Made by a program: the position numbers and the translations under genes. A stretch of 64,000 nt of DNA from Achromobacter dolens. GTDB lineage: Bacteria > Pseudomonadota > Gammaproteobacteria > Burkholderiales > Burkholderiaceae_B. A model generated the notes under the pieces. The model had not been told where the DNA came from. It made no database searches and was given only the letters and a program-made list of their open reading frames with translations. The first letter of the stretch is position 1. Every line of letters begins with the position of its first letter. Below, one piece after another: positions 16,979 to 25,726 of this stretch. Where the stretch lies: the NCBI RefSeq assembly GCF_902859745.1, contig NZ_CADIJW010000006.1, positions 62,001-126,000 of the forward strand. Reading direction: 5' to 3'.

Positions 16979-16997
16979 ACAAATGAGATTCATTGTC
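16979..16997. promoter_or_regulatory. Fur box of the siderophore receptor gene
   Basis: ACAAATGAGATTCATTGTC agrees with the Fur consensus GATAATGATAATCATTATC at 13 of 19 positions by my count, with intact AATGA and TCATT halves. A second half-like element (AATGAGAACAATCTCAT) lies just upstream at 16960-16976. Start codon of the TonB receptor is 40 bases downstream, so iron repression is expected. Confidence 0.7.
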
Positions 16998-17037
16998 GAT
17001 ATGATCGCGGCTCGATAAAACTTACAGAAAGCTTGCG

Positions 17038-19137
17038 ATGCCTGTTTTTCCCGTCCCGCGCGCCCTGACCCTGGGGGCCGCGCTGGCCCTGATGGCCCCT
17101 GTCGTTCCCGCCCACGCCGACCCCATCCATCTCCCCGCCATCAGCGTCGAAGGCGCCAACGCCGACGATCCACGGGTGCCCGAAGTCACCACCGCCACCC
17201 GCACCCAGACCGCCGCGCGCTACGTGCCGCAGGCCATCGACACGGTCAAGGTCGAGAACCTGCAGAACTACGGCATCAGCACCCTCGGCGAGGCCCTGTC
17301 CGGCATCCCCAATGTCAGCAACGCCTCGGACACCCGCTTCGACTCGCTGCGCATCCGCGGCTTCGACGCCAGCAACGACTTCTACCTGGACGGCATCCGC
17401 GACGACAGCCAGTACGTGCGCGACCTGCACAACATCGAGCGCATCGACGTGCTCAAGGGCCCGGCCGCGGTGCTGTACGGCCGGGGCAGCCAGGGCGGGA
17501 TCGTCAACCGTATCAGCAAGGCGCCGCAGCCGGGCCGCGAGTCCACGCTCGAGGCCCAGGCCGGCAGTTGGGACCTGCGCAGCTTCTACGGCGACCTGAG
17601 CGCGGATCCCGGCGAGCACGTCAGCGTGCGCCTGAACATCGGCCAGGAGGACAGCAACAGCTTCCGCCACAAGATCGGCGGCACCCGCCAACTGGTGGCG
17701 CCGTCGCTGAACTGGCGCATCACGCCCGACCTGGACTGGCTGGTGCAATACGAATACAGCCGCTATGACCGTACTCCGGATCGCGGCATCCCCAGCGTCA
17801 ACGGCCGGCCCGCCGACGTCGGCCGATCGACCGTCTACGGCGATCCCGACCGCGACTACATCGACGATCGCGCGCAATCGTTCCGCTCGCGCCTGGCCTA
17901 CACGCTGGCGCCGGGCTGGCAGTTGCGCTACACGCTGGGCGTGTTCGCGCTCGACAGCAAGTTCGACAACACCTACCTGACCGGCTACAACGCCGCCACC
18001 GGCAAGGTCTCCCGCACCCGCTGGCAGCAGGACCTGACCACCCGCAGCATCAGCAACAACCTGGAAGCCGAGGGCCTGTTCCATACCGGCGCCATCGAGC
18101 ACCGGGTGCTGTTCGGCGTGGACGTGGGCAACCAGGCGCGCACGCCCGACCTCTACACCACGCTGGCGCGGGGCCCGGGCGCGCAGCCGGTGCCGACGCT
18201 GGACCTGTACGACCCGGACCTGTCCCAGCAGCACAACGGCGCCATGACGCTCAGCAGTTCGGCCCGTCACAAGACCCGCAGCCAGGGCTACTACGTGCAG
18301 GACCAGATCAAGCTGGACGACGCCTGGCAGGTGCTGCTGGGGCTGCGCATGGACCGCTTCAGCGTCGATTCCACCAACCGCATGCTGGACCTTTCGGCCC
18401 GCCGCGACAGCCGTGGCATGAGCCCGCGCGCCGGCGTGGTGTGGACGCCGGCGCGCGATCACTCGATCTACGCGTCGTACAGCAAGACCTTCTCGCCGGT
18501 CGGCGGCAGCCTCATCGGCATCACGCCGAACGCGCGCGGCAATACCAATGACGTGGATCCGGAGCAGACCCGCCAGTACGAAGTGGGCGTCAAGAGCGAC
18601 TGGCTGGACGGGAATCTGAGCACCACCCTGGCGCTGTACCAGCTCGAGCTCTACAACCGCCGCACCTCCGATCCGGTCGATCCGACCATCGTGCTGCTGA
18701 CCGGCAAGCAACGTTCGCGCGGCATCGAGCTGACCGCGGCAGGGCGCCTGACCGGCAACTGGTACCTGCGCGGCGGCATCGGCCTGCAGAACGCGTCCAT
18801 CGTCGAGGACAACAACGGCCTGGCCGGCAACCGCGTCAGCAACGTGGCGCGGCGCAACGGCAGCGTGTTCCTGACCTACAAGCCGGCCGAGGGCCTGTAT
18901 GGCGAGACCGGCCTGACCTTCGTCGGCCAGCGCTACGCCGACAACGCCAACACCGCGGTATTGCCCGGCTATGCCACCTGGGACGCGCTGGTCGGCTACC
19001 GCGCCGGCCAGTGGGACTGGCGCCTGGCGGTGCGCAACATCACCGACAAGACCTACTACGCCTCGGCCACCAGCGCCGGCCAGATCCGCGTGGGCGAGCC
19101 GCGCACGGTGGTGGCGACGGCGCAGTATCGGTTCTGA
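17038..19137 (+). CDS. TonB-dependent siderophore receptor
   Basis: This 699-residue outer-membrane receptor has a signal peptide ('ALTLGAALALMAPVVPAHA', cut near residue 26), a TonB-dependent plug at about 45-170 ('SGIPNVSNASDTRFDSLRIR', 'VLKGPAAVLYGRGSQGG') and a 22-strand barrel ending in the canonical 'VVATAQYRF' with terminal Phe. It is of the ferric-siderophore (Fiu/FhuE/BfrA-like) class. The plug's 'DSLRIRGFDASNDFYLDGIRD' segment resembles catecholate receptors, but the ligand cannot be fixed. A Fur box sits in the promoter and an intrinsic terminator follows, so it is a single-gene unit. Confidence 0.9.
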   Translation: MPVFPVPRALTLGAALALMAPVVPAHADPIHLPAISVEGANADDPRVPEVTTATRTQTAARYVPQAIDTVKVENLQNYGISTLGEALSGIPNVSNASDTRFDSLRIRGFDASNDFYLDGIRDDSQYVRDLHNIERIDVLKGPAAVLYGRGSQGGIVNRISKAPQPGRESTLEAQAGSWDLRSFYGDLSADPGEHVSVRLNIGQEDSNSFRHKIGGTRQLVAPSLNWRITPDLDWLVQYEYSRYDRTPDRGIPSVNGRPADVGRSTVYGDPDRDYIDDRAQSFRSRLAYTLAPGWQLRYTLGVFALDSKFDNTYLTGYNAATGKVSRTRWQQDLTTRSISNNLEAEGLFHTGAIEHRVLFGVDVGNQARTPDLYTTLARGPGAQPVPTLDLYDPDLSQQHNGAMTLSSSARHKTRSQGYYVQDQIKLDDAWQVLLGLRMDRFSVDSTNRMLDLSARRDSRGMSPRAGVVWTPARDHSIYASYSKTFSPVGGSLIGITPNARGNTNDVDPEQTRQYEVGVKSDWLDGNLSTTLALYQLELYNRRTSDPVDPTIVLLTGKQRSRGIELTAAGRLTGNWYLRGGIGLQNASIVEDNNGLAGNRVSNVARRNGSVFLTYKPAEGLYGETGLTFVGQRYADNANTAVLPGYATWDALVGYRAGQWDWRLAVRNITDKTYYASATSAGQIRVGEPRTVVATAQYRF

Positions 19138-19164
19138 CGGGTGGCCAGGATCCTGGCAGGAAGA

Positions 19165-19194
19165 ACGGGCGCTTTGGCGCCCGTCTGCTTTTTT
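19165..19194 (+). terminator. Intrinsic terminator of the TonB receptor gene
   Basis: An 8-bp stem ACGGGCGC (19165-19172) / GCGCCCGT (19177-19184) with a four-base loop is followed by CTGCTTTTTT. It starts 28 bases after the receptor stop codon. Confidence 0.85.
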
Positions 19195-19319
19195 CGAAGA
19201 GCGCCGGATGTTTGGCGCGTGTCCGTTTAAGATTCGTTTATTGACGAGGCATGGTGCGGCCGCGGCGGTACGGTCTCGCCAAGCTGGAACCGAATAGCGA
19301 TTGGGCTGAGACAGGAACC

Positions 19320-19640
19320 ATGAAAAGCAGACTCCATGACGAAGCGATGGCGCAGGTGTACGCCGGCGATCGGCAGCTTGCGTTGGCGACGCTCAACGAG
19401 ATTCTCGCCGATGGCAGCCAGGCCGAATTGTTGATCGTGCTGCGCCAGATGACCCAGGCGTTCGGCGGCATGCAGGCCGTGGCGGAGCAGGCGCGGCTGA
19501 ACCCGACCCAGCTCTACCGCACGCTGTCGCCCAAGGGCAATCCGTCGCTGGCCAGCCTGCTGGCGATTCTCAAGGCGATGGGCCTGCGCCTGGCCGTGAT
19601 GCCGCTGGCCAATGCGGCCGCCCCGGTCCGGATGGGCTGA
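19320..19640 (+). CDS. HigA/addiction-module antidote-type DNA-binding protein, no toxin gene beside it
   Basis: This 106-residue protein has a C-terminal helix-turn-helix: 'GGMQAVAEQARLNPTQLYRTLS' (about 55-77), then 'GNPSLASLLAILKAMGLRLAV'. That layout is typical of the 'probable addiction module antidote' family, whose partner is a RelE/HigB-fold toxin encoded just upstream. Here the 125 bases between the preceding terminator and ATG 19320 hold no toxin, and the gene downstream is a convergent Bug gene. ACAGGA precedes the start. It could be an orphan antitoxin or have been co-opted as a plain regulator. Confidence 0.72.
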   Translation: MKSRLHDEAMAQVYAGDRQLALATLNEILADGSQAELLIVLRQMTQAFGGMQAVAEQARLNPTQLYRTLSPKGNPSLASLLAILKAMGLRLAVMPLANAAAPVRMG

Positions 19641-19655
19641 GGCCGCCGGGCGCGG

Positions 19656-20639
19656 TTATTGCGGCTCGATCTTCGCGTCGATCGCGCGCTGGGTCCAGAT
19701 CTGGCGCTGCGACTGGGCGAAGGCCTGGTGTTCGGCCAGCGTGTTGGGCGCGACCTGCATGCCCAGCGCCTCGAACTTGGCGATGCTGTCGGGCTCGCTC
19801 AGGATGCGCGTGATCTCGCGGTTCAGGCGCTCGACCACCGGCGCCGGCGTGTCCTTGGGCGCGGCCACGCCCACCCATACCACCAGGTCGAAATTCCTGT
19901 AGCCCAGTTCGGCCAGCGTCGGCACGTCGGGGAAGTCCTTCGAGCGCGCCTGGCCGGTGAAGGCGATGCCCTTGAGCTTGCCGCCGTGCATGAACGACGT
20001 GACCACCGACAGGTCGGCGAACAAATAATCGACGTGGCCGCCCAGCAGGTCGGTGACGGCGGGCGGCTGGCTCTTGTAGGGCACCGCGTTGGCGGCGGCG
20101 CCGGCGACGCTGTTGAAGGTGGCCCCGGCGATCTGGCTGGTGGGCGAGCCGTAGGCATAGTTCAGCGGCCTGGCGCGGGTGGCCTGGACCAGTTGCGACA
20201 CCGAGCCGTAGGGCGAATCGGCGCGCACCACCAGCATCATGGGAATGGTGGCGATGCGGATGACGTGGATGAAATCGCCGGTGGGGTCATAGGGCAGCTT
20301 GCGGAACAGGGCCGGCGTGGCCGAGTGCGTGGAGCTGCTGGTCAGGATCAGGGTGTAGCCGTCGGGCGCGGCGCGCGCGGCGGTGGACGAACCGATGGTG
20401 CCGGACGCGCCCGGCTTGTTCTCGATCACGATCGGCACGCCCAGGCGCGGGCCGAGCTTTTCGGTCAGGATGCGGGCGCTGGTGTCGGTGGCGCTGCCGG
20501 GCGAGAACGGCACCACGATGGTGATGGGCTTGTCGGGGTAGGCGCCGTCGGCCTGCGCGGCGCCGGTGGCGGCGGCCAGGGCCAGGGCGCAGCAGGCGGC
20601 GAACCGGCGCATGCGGCTGCGTTGCGGGGGGCGGGTCAT
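19656..20639 (-). CDS. Bug-family solute-binding protein
   Basis: This 327-residue periplasmic protein has a Sec signal peptide ('RRFAACCALALAAATGAAQA') and the Bug hallmarks 'YPDKPITIVVPFSPGSATDTSARI' and 'GVPIVIENKPGASGTIGSS'. ATG 20639 has AGGAGAC upstream; the longer frame from 20702 lacks a site. It is the last gene of a minus-strand set (enoyl-CoA hydratase, CoA-transferase, LysR, Bug), so it probably feeds that pathway with its acid substrate. No TctA/TctB genes accompany it. Its 3' end lies 15 bases from the antitoxin-like gene. Confidence 0.88.
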   Translation of the reverse strand: MTRPPQRSRMRRFAACCALALAAATGAAQADGAYPDKPITIVVPFSPGSATDTSARILTEKLGPRLGVPIVIENKPGASGTIGSSTAARAAPDGYTLILTSSSTHSATPALFRKLPYDPTGDFIHVIRIATIPMMLVVRADSPYGSVSQLVQATRARPLNYAYGSPTSQIAGATFNSVAGAAANAVPYKSQPPAVTDLLGGHVDYLFADLSVVTSFMHGGKLKGIAFTGQARSKDFPDVPTLAELGYRNFDLVVWVGVAAPKDTPAPVVERLNREITRILSEPDSIAKFEALGMQVAPNTLAEHQAFAQSQRQIWTQRAIDAKIEPQ

Positions 20640-20798
20640 GAGAGTCTCCTGTGTTTTTCTGCGGCCGCGATGGCAGGTGGCGGCCGCGATTTCCGCCATC
20701 ATGCGGCCGCGCGGCTTATCGCAACAAGGGACTAATTTTCATAGACCTATTCCGTATCCGGATAAGTCCCGCGCCGTGCGCCTCGGCCCGGCGCGGCC

Positions 20799-21743
20799 TC
20801 ACTGGCCGGCGGCGTCCTCGTCGTAGCGGGTCGGGTCGGGCGCCGCCTCGCGCGCCCGCAGCGTCGTCTCCAAGTCGGCCAGGAACGCGTCCGCCGCCCG
20901 CGACAGGCGCGCGTTGTGGCGCTGGATCAGCCACAGTGCGTGGCCGCGCTGGCCGGCGCCGCCGATGGGCGCGGTGGCCAGTCCCAACTGGCGCGCGAAG
21001 GCGCAGACGTAGCCGGGCACCACGGTGATGCCCAGGCCCGCGCGCACCAGGTTCAGCACCGAGGTCAGCATGCCGGCCTCGATGCCGGACTGGAATTGCA
21101 GGCTGAGTTCGCCGCTGATGCGGTCCACCGCGCGGCGCACGCTGTAGACGTTGCGCAGCGTGATGTGTTCGTGGGCGGCCAGGTCGGCCCAGCGCACCTG
21201 CTTGCGGCGCGCCAGCGGATGGTCGGGCGCGAAGACGGCATGCATGGTGTCGCGGTAGATCACGCGCGTGGCCAGCTCGTCGCCGTCGATGTCGGTGGAG
21301 ACGATGCCGAAGTCGGCGCGGCCGTGCCGCACATGCTCGATGGTCTCGTCGGTGTTCAGTTCGAACAGGTCCAGCTTCACGCCCGGATGGCGCCGGTGGT
21401 AGCGCGCGATCACGCCGCCCAGCAGGCCGACCATCATCATCGGCGAGCAGGCCACGCCGACCACGCCGCGCTCCAGCGAGCGCAGGCCGGACATGCTGCG
21501 CTCGGCCGCGCGCACCGTGCCCAGGATCTCCTGGGCATAGGCATAGAAGTCGGCCGCGCCCTCGCACGGCGTGACGCTGCGGGTCGAGCGCTCGAACAAG
21601 GGCTGGCCGACCTCGGCCTCGAGTTCGGCGCACAGCTTGCTGACGGCCGATTGCGTGACGAAGGCGGCGCGGGCGGCGGCGGTGAAGCTGCGCAACTCGT
21701 AGAGCGCGCAGAACACGCGCAACTGCTTCAGGGTGATGTTCAT
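20799..21743 (-). CDS. LysR-family transcriptional regulator
   Basis: This 314-residue regulator has an N-terminal helix-turn-helix ('LRSFTAAARAAFVTQSAVSKLCAELEAEVGQPLF', about 17-50) and a periplasmic-binding-protein-like effector domain from about residue 92. It sits between a CoA-transferase gene (73 bases upstream) and a Bug gene (159 bases downstream), all on the minus strand. It is therefore likely to regulate this local set rather than a divergent target. Confidence 0.88.
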   Translation of the reverse strand: MNITLKQLRVFCALYELRSFTAAARAAFVTQSAVSKLCAELEAEVGQPLFERSTRSVTPCEGAADFYAYAQEILGTVRAAERSMSGLRSLERGVVGVACSPMMMVGLLGGVIARYHRRHPGVKLDLFELNTDETIEHVRHGRADFGIVSTDIDGDELATRVIYRDTMHAVFAPDHPLARRKQVRWADLAAHEHITLRNVYSVRRAVDRISGELSLQFQSGIEAGMLTSVLNLVRAGLGITVVPGYVCAFARQLGLATAPIGGAGQRGHALWLIQRHNARLSRAADAFLADLETTLRAREAAPDPTRYDEDAAGQ

Positions 21744-21816
21744 GGTCCGGACGAAAAGGGGGCGGGCGCCCCGGGGGCCGGCGCGCGCAAGCCCGCATCC
21801 GCCACGTTCCGGGGGG

Positions 21817-22962
21817 TCAATCCGGATCGAGCATATCGCGATCCGCGTCCTGGCGTGGCGCCAGGCGGCGGATCGACCCGGGCGTGCGCGAGAAGCGCAC
21901 CGGGATCCCGGTGGCCGTGAGCGCGCCCTCGGTGGGATGCTCGACCCGCTGGAAAAAGCCGGTGGCGGCCAGGTGCGGGTCGTCGAACAGCGCCTCGGGC
22001 GGATTGACGCGCGAATGAGGAATGTCGGCGTCCGCCAGCAGCGCCAGCCAGTCGTCGGTGCCGCGCAGCGCGACGATGGCGGCCAGGTCGCTGTACAGCG
22101 CGTCGAAGTGGCGGGCGCGGGTCCGGGCGCTGGCGTAGCGCGGATCGGCGGCCAGGTCGGCGCGTTCGGCCAGGGTGAAGAAGCGCTGCCATTGCGCGTC
22201 GGTATACGGCAGCAGCGCCAGGAAGCCGTCGCGGGTGCGGTAGGGCCGGCGCTCGGGCGACAGCACGCGGCTGTAGCCCATGTCGCCGCGCGGCGGGTCG
22301 AAGGTGCGCCCGCCCAGGTGCTCGATCAGGGTGAAGGACACCAGCGTCTCGAACATCGGCACCTCGATGGCCTGGCCCTGGCCGGATTTCTCGCGCTCGT
22401 ACAGCGCCATCGGGATGGCGTAGGCCAGCGTCAGCCCGGCCACCTTGTCGGCCATGATGGTGTTGATGTAGGCCGGCGCGCCGCTGTTGCGGCCCTGCAG
22501 GTCGGCCAGGCCGCTCATGGCCTGAATGATGTCGTCGAAAGCCGGCCGGGCGGCGTAGGGGCCGTCCTGGCCGAAGCCGACCGCCGAGCAATAGACCAGG
22601 CGCGGGTTGCGCGCGCGCAGGCTGGCGGCGTCCAGGCCGATCCGCGCCAGCGCGCGCGGCCGCACGTTGGAGATGAAGACGTCGGCGCCGTCGACCAGCC
22701 GCAGCAGCCGTTGCCGGTCGTCCGGGTCCTTGGCGTTCAGGGTGACGCTGTGCTTGTTGCGGTTCAGGTTCAGGTAGACCGCGCCCATGCCGGGCGAGGC
22801 GGCTGGCGCCGAGGCGCGGAACACGTCGCCCTCGGGCGCTTCGACCTTGATGATCTCGGCGCCCATGTCGCCCAGGATCTGGGTGGCGTAGGGGCCCATG
22901 CCGACCGAGGTCATGTCGACCACCCGCACGCCGGCCAGCGGGCCGCTGGCCGGGGCCGTCAT
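21817..22962 (-). CDS. Class III CoA-transferase (CaiB/BaiF family)
   Basis: This 381-residue cytoplasmic enzyme moves CoA between carboxylic acids. It has the family N-terminus 'LAGVRVVDMTSVGMGPYATQILGDMGAEIIKVE' (about 9-40), 'LNLNRNKHSVTLNAKDPD', and the catalytic-aspartate region around 'ARPAFDDIIQAMSGL'. The start at 22962 overlaps the stop of the enoyl-CoA hydratase gene (ATGA) and has GGGAGG six bases upstream. Both are therefore translated together: activation of an acid to its CoA ester plus hydration or isomerisation. Acceptor and donor acids are unknown. Confidence 0.88.
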   Translation of the reverse strand: MTAPASGPLAGVRVVDMTSVGMGPYATQILGDMGAEIIKVEAPEGDVFRASAPAASPGMGAVYLNLNRNKHSVTLNAKDPDDRQRLLRLVDGADVFISNVRPRALARIGLDAASLRARNPRLVYCSAVGFGQDGPYAARPAFDDIIQAMSGLADLQGRNSGAPAYINTIMADKVAGLTLAYAIPMALYEREKSGQGQAIEVPMFETLVSFTLIEHLGGRTFDPPRGDMGYSRVLSPERRPYRTRDGFLALLPYTDAQWQRFFTLAERADLAADPRYASARTRARHFDALYSDLAAIVALRGTDDWLALLADADIPHSRVNPPEALFDDPHLAATGFFQRVEHPTEGALTATGIPVRFSRTPGSIRRLAPRQDADRDMLDPD

Positions 22963-23753
22963 TGCGCCTCCCGCGCGCGCTTGCGGGCCAGGAACGGCGC
23001 CATGTAGCGGCGCGGCTCGTCGGTGGCGAAGGCCGCGCCGAAGGCGTCGACGCTGCGGTCCAGGCCGGCCTCGACCGTGGACGTCTCCCAATAGCGCAGC
23101 AGCGCTTTCTGTGACCGCACCGCCAGCGGCCCGCTGTGGGCGATGGGCGCGACGGTGCGCTCGACCAGCGCGTCCAGCTCGCCGGCCTCGCACAGGAATT
23201 GCAGGAAGCCCCAGCGCAGCGCCTGCTCGGCATCGACCGTGGCGCCGGTCAGCAGCAGCCAGTGGGTGGCGCCCGGGCCGATCAGTGACGGCAACAGCAC
23301 GGCATGGATCACCGACGGAATGCCGACCTGCACCTCGGGCATGCCGAAGACGCCGTCGCGCGAGCCCAGGCGGATGTCGCAGGCCGCCGCCAGTTCCATG
23401 CCGGCGCCTAGGCAGAAGCCGGGCAGGCGGGCGATGGTCGGCACCGGCACCGCGCGCACCGCTTCGCACAGGTCGCGCAGGCGGGTGATGAAGGCGCGGC
23501 CGCCGTCCGGATCCAGCTCGGCCATTTCATGGATGTTGGCGCCGCCGACGAAGGCCTTGTCGCCGCTGCCGCGCAGCACCAGCGCGCGGGCGTCGGCCTG
23601 CACCGCGATCCAGCGCACCGCCTGGGTCAGGCCCAGCGTGACCGGCGAGGCCAGGATGTTCAGGCTCTTGGCGTCGTCGATCCGCAGCGTGTAGACGCCG
23701 CGCGCGTCGCGCTCGATGTGGCTGTGGGGAAAGGCGGGAATCGGGGCGCTCAT
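22959..23753 (-). CDS. Enoyl-CoA hydratase/isomerase family protein
   Basis: This 264-residue crotonase-fold enzyme (counting from ATG 23753) shows the oxyanion-hole segments 'GSGDKAFVGGANIHEMAEL' and 'ARLPGFCLGAGMELAAACDIRL' and the 'GMPEVQVGIPSVIHAVLLPSLIG' block. The first catalytic Glu position falls in 'GMELAAACD' (Glu) and the second in 'MPEVQVG' (Glu), so it may act as a true hydratase. ATG 23753 has GGAG about 11 bases upstream; ATG 23795 is an in-frame alternative. It is the first gene of the CoA-transferase/LysR/Bug set. Confidence 0.85.
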   Translation of the reverse strand: MSAPIPAFPHSHIERDARGVYTLRIDDAKSLNILASPVTLGLTQAVRWIAVQADARALVLRGSGDKAFVGGANIHEMAELDPDGGRAFITRLRDLCEAVRAVPVPTIARLPGFCLGAGMELAAACDIRLGSRDGVFGMPEVQVGIPSVIHAVLLPSLIGPGATHWLLLTGATVDAEQALRWGFLQFLCEAGELDALVERTVAPIAHSGPLAVRSQKALLRYWETSTVEAGLDRSVDAFGAAFATDEPRRYMAPFLARKRAREAQ

Positions 23754-23957
23754 GGGCTTGCTGTCTCCATTGGAATCGTGGGCGATGCCGCTCATGCTAG
23801 GCCTGGCCGTTGATCACGACAAACAAGTAATTTTCATGGAATGAGTCCGGCCTGGAATAAATCGCCGCGGGCCGGGTTCGCGACGATGGCGGGGCGGGCG
23901 CGCTCGGAGTATCTTGCGCTCACCCGGGCGGCGAGCCTATTCCTGACGAGGGGCAAC

Positions 23958-24839
23958 ATGGGTGTTCTGGCAAGAATCACGACGATCGGCGGACTGGGAC
24001 TCTTGACGGCGTGCGCCGCGCCGCCGCCCAAGCTGGCCGCCAATGAAAGCGTGCAGAAGGTGCCGGTGCGGGTGGCGCTGGAGAACGGCGGCATCGCCAC
24101 GGGCGAAGTCGTGGTGACCATCTTCACGCCGGCGGGCGAGGGCCGTCATCCGCTGATCGTGATCAACCATGGCCGGGCCGGCGACGCCGCCGGCCGCGCC
24201 AAGCTGGGACGGGCGCGCTACGCGGCGGCGTCCAGGTTCTTCACCGATGCCGGCTTCGTGGTCGCGCTGCCGGTGCGCCTGGGCTATGGCGTCACCGGCG
24301 GGCCGGACCTGGAGAACAGCGGCCCCTGCGGCGAGCGCCGCTTCACCCCGATGTTCGACCGCGCCGCCAGCCAGATCGACCAGGTGCTGCGGGTCATGGC
24401 GCAGCGTCCGGACGTGGACCCGGCCAGGGTGGTGGTGCTGGGGCAGTCGGTGGGCGGCGGCTCGACCGTGGCGCTGGCGGCGCAGAACCCCGCGGGGGTG
24501 AAGACCGCCATCAACTTCGCGGGCGGCTCGGGTGGCGATCCGGTGCGCTCGCCCGGCAAGCCGTGCGGTCCCGAGCGCCTGCAGGCCACGTACGCGGGCT
24601 ATGGCCAGGCCACGCGGCTGCCGATGTTGTGGATCTATACCGAGAACGACCTGTACTGGGGGCCGGACTGGCCCAGGCGCTGGGTCGAGGCCTACAACCA
24701 GGCCGGCGGCCGCGCCACCTTCGTGCCCATGGGGCCCGACGGCGAGAACGGCCACAGCCTGTTCACGCACGCGCCGCAGAAGTGGCAGCCGGTGGTGGCC
24801 AAATACCTGCGCGAGCAGGGCTTCGACATGCCGCAATAG
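23958..24839 (+). CDS. Alpha/beta-hydrolase lipoprotein (dienelactone hydrolase-like)
   Basis: This 293-residue protein has a lipoprotein signal ending in L16-T17-A18-C19, so it should be a membrane-anchored periplasmic hydrolase. The nucleophile elbow is G161-Q-S163-V-G with a following Gly-Gly ('GQSVGGGS'). The acid is probably Asp in 'YTENDLYWGPDW' and the base His in 'ENGHSLFTH'. 'VVTIFTPAGEGRHPLIVINHG' is the usual entry strand with oxyanion loop. Start 23958 is chosen for the signal peptide and a GAGGGG upstream. It stands alone, convergent with the YiiX-like gene. Substrate unknown. Confidence 0.8.
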   Translation: MGVLARITTIGGLGLLTACAAPPPKLAANESVQKVPVRVALENGGIATGEVVVTIFTPAGEGRHPLIVINHGRAGDAAGRAKLGRARYAAASRFFTDAGFVVALPVRLGYGVTGGPDLENSGPCGERRFTPMFDRAASQIDQVLRVMAQRPDVDPARVVVLGQSVGGGSTVALAAQNPAGVKTAINFAGGSGGDPVRSPGKPCGPERLQATYAGYGQATRLPMLWIYTENDLYWGPDWPRRWVEAYNQAGGRATFVPMGPDGENGHSLFTHAPQKWQPVVAKYLREQGFDMPQ

Positions 24840-24899
24840 GCGTGGCCCGAGCGGCCGGCGGCGCCGCCGATTGCGCGATCGGCCGCGCCGCCCGCCGCC

Positions 24900-25616
24900 T
24901 CAGCGGTCCGGGACCGTGGCCAATAGCGGCGAGTCGAACATCGCGGCCGGGGAGATGATGGGTTCCTCCCACGGGATGTCCTTGCCGTAGCGCGCCTGCA
25001 TCGTGGCGCGCACGGTGGGCGAGCTCAGGTCGAACTGCTTCAGGGGTTGCAGCGCGCCGATCTGCAGGCCCAGCGTGCGCTGGTAGATCTTCCAGACCAG
25101 CTCGGAGCAATAGATCCGGTCGTCCGACCAGCCGAAGGCCGCGTCGTACGGCTTGCCGAGATAGCGCGCGCCGGTGCCCGCCAACTGTTCGCGCGTCTCG
25201 GGCGTCAGCCGCGACGCGTCGCGCAGGCGCTTGACGACGTATTTGCCGTTTTCGCCCTGCGCCGCCCATTGCGCCAGCGGCGTGTAGCTGACCGTGGCGG
25301 CGGCTTCCAGCACGTAGGGCGCGCCCTGGCGCATCACGATCATGCCCATGTGGCTGTAGGGCGAATGAGTGGCCTGCTGGATCGCCAGGCTCTGGGCGGA
25401 GCGGGATTGCTGGAAGATCAGGTCGCCGGTCTGCACGTCCGGCGCGGCGCGGGCGGCCCAGGACGCGGCGCACAGCGCGGCCGCGACGAAGGCGCCGGCC
25501 CACGCGCCGGCCGGCTTGCGTCGTCCGATGCGTGGCCACGCGGGGGCTTGTTCCTGGCGCTCGTCGCGCGCGGCGCGGCGGTCTTGTGGCAATGCGGATG
25601 GTTGCGGTGCCGGCAT
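24900..25616 (-). CDS. YiiX/YebB-type permuted NlpC/P60 cysteine amidase, exported
   Basis: This 238-residue protein has a long, basic N-terminal region followed by a hydrophobic export segment ('GAWAGAFVAAALCAASWAARA', about 37-57) and then a permuted papain-like domain. Catalytic His is H89 in 'YSHMGMIV' and Cys is C170 in 'IYCSELVW', the order expected for the permuted NlpC/P60 class. 'VQTGDLIFQQS' is the typical entry strand. The family acts on amide bonds in cell-wall or lipid-linked substrates. It stands alone. Confidence 0.8.
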   Translation of the reverse strand: MPAPQPSALPQDRRAARDERQEQAPAWPRIGRRKPAGAWAGAFVAAALCAASWAARAAPDVQTGDLIFQQSRSAQSLAIQQATHSPYSHMGMIVMRQGAPYVLEAAATVSYTPLAQWAAQGENGKYVVKRLRDASRLTPETREQLAGTGARYLGKPYDAAFGWSDDRIYCSELVWKIYQRTLGLQIGALQPLKQFDLSSPTVRATMQARYGKDIPWEEPIISPAAMFDSPLLATVPDR

Positions 25617-25726
25617 GGCGGTTCCCCATGAAAAGCCATTCGTCGCGCGTCGTCGAGCAAGCGCGAGGGATGCGGGATTCTACCGTTCCCGCCCGGGTTG
25701 CCGCGCGGCCAGGGCGCCGCTTTTTT

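Larger units (their letters stand above)
16603..17037. other. 435-base gap between rpfF and the TonB receptor gene
   Basis: This stretch contains the rpfF promoter region at the left, a start-less coding-like fragment on the minus strand (16707-16859), a GC-rich segment (16866-16920) and the Fur box/promoter of the receptor gene at the right (16961-17037). I see no intact gene. Confidence 0.5.

Noticed and set aside
19195-19319. A toxin gene partner for the HigA-like protein
   Set aside because: The stretch is too short, and no frame shows RelE/HigB-type residues.
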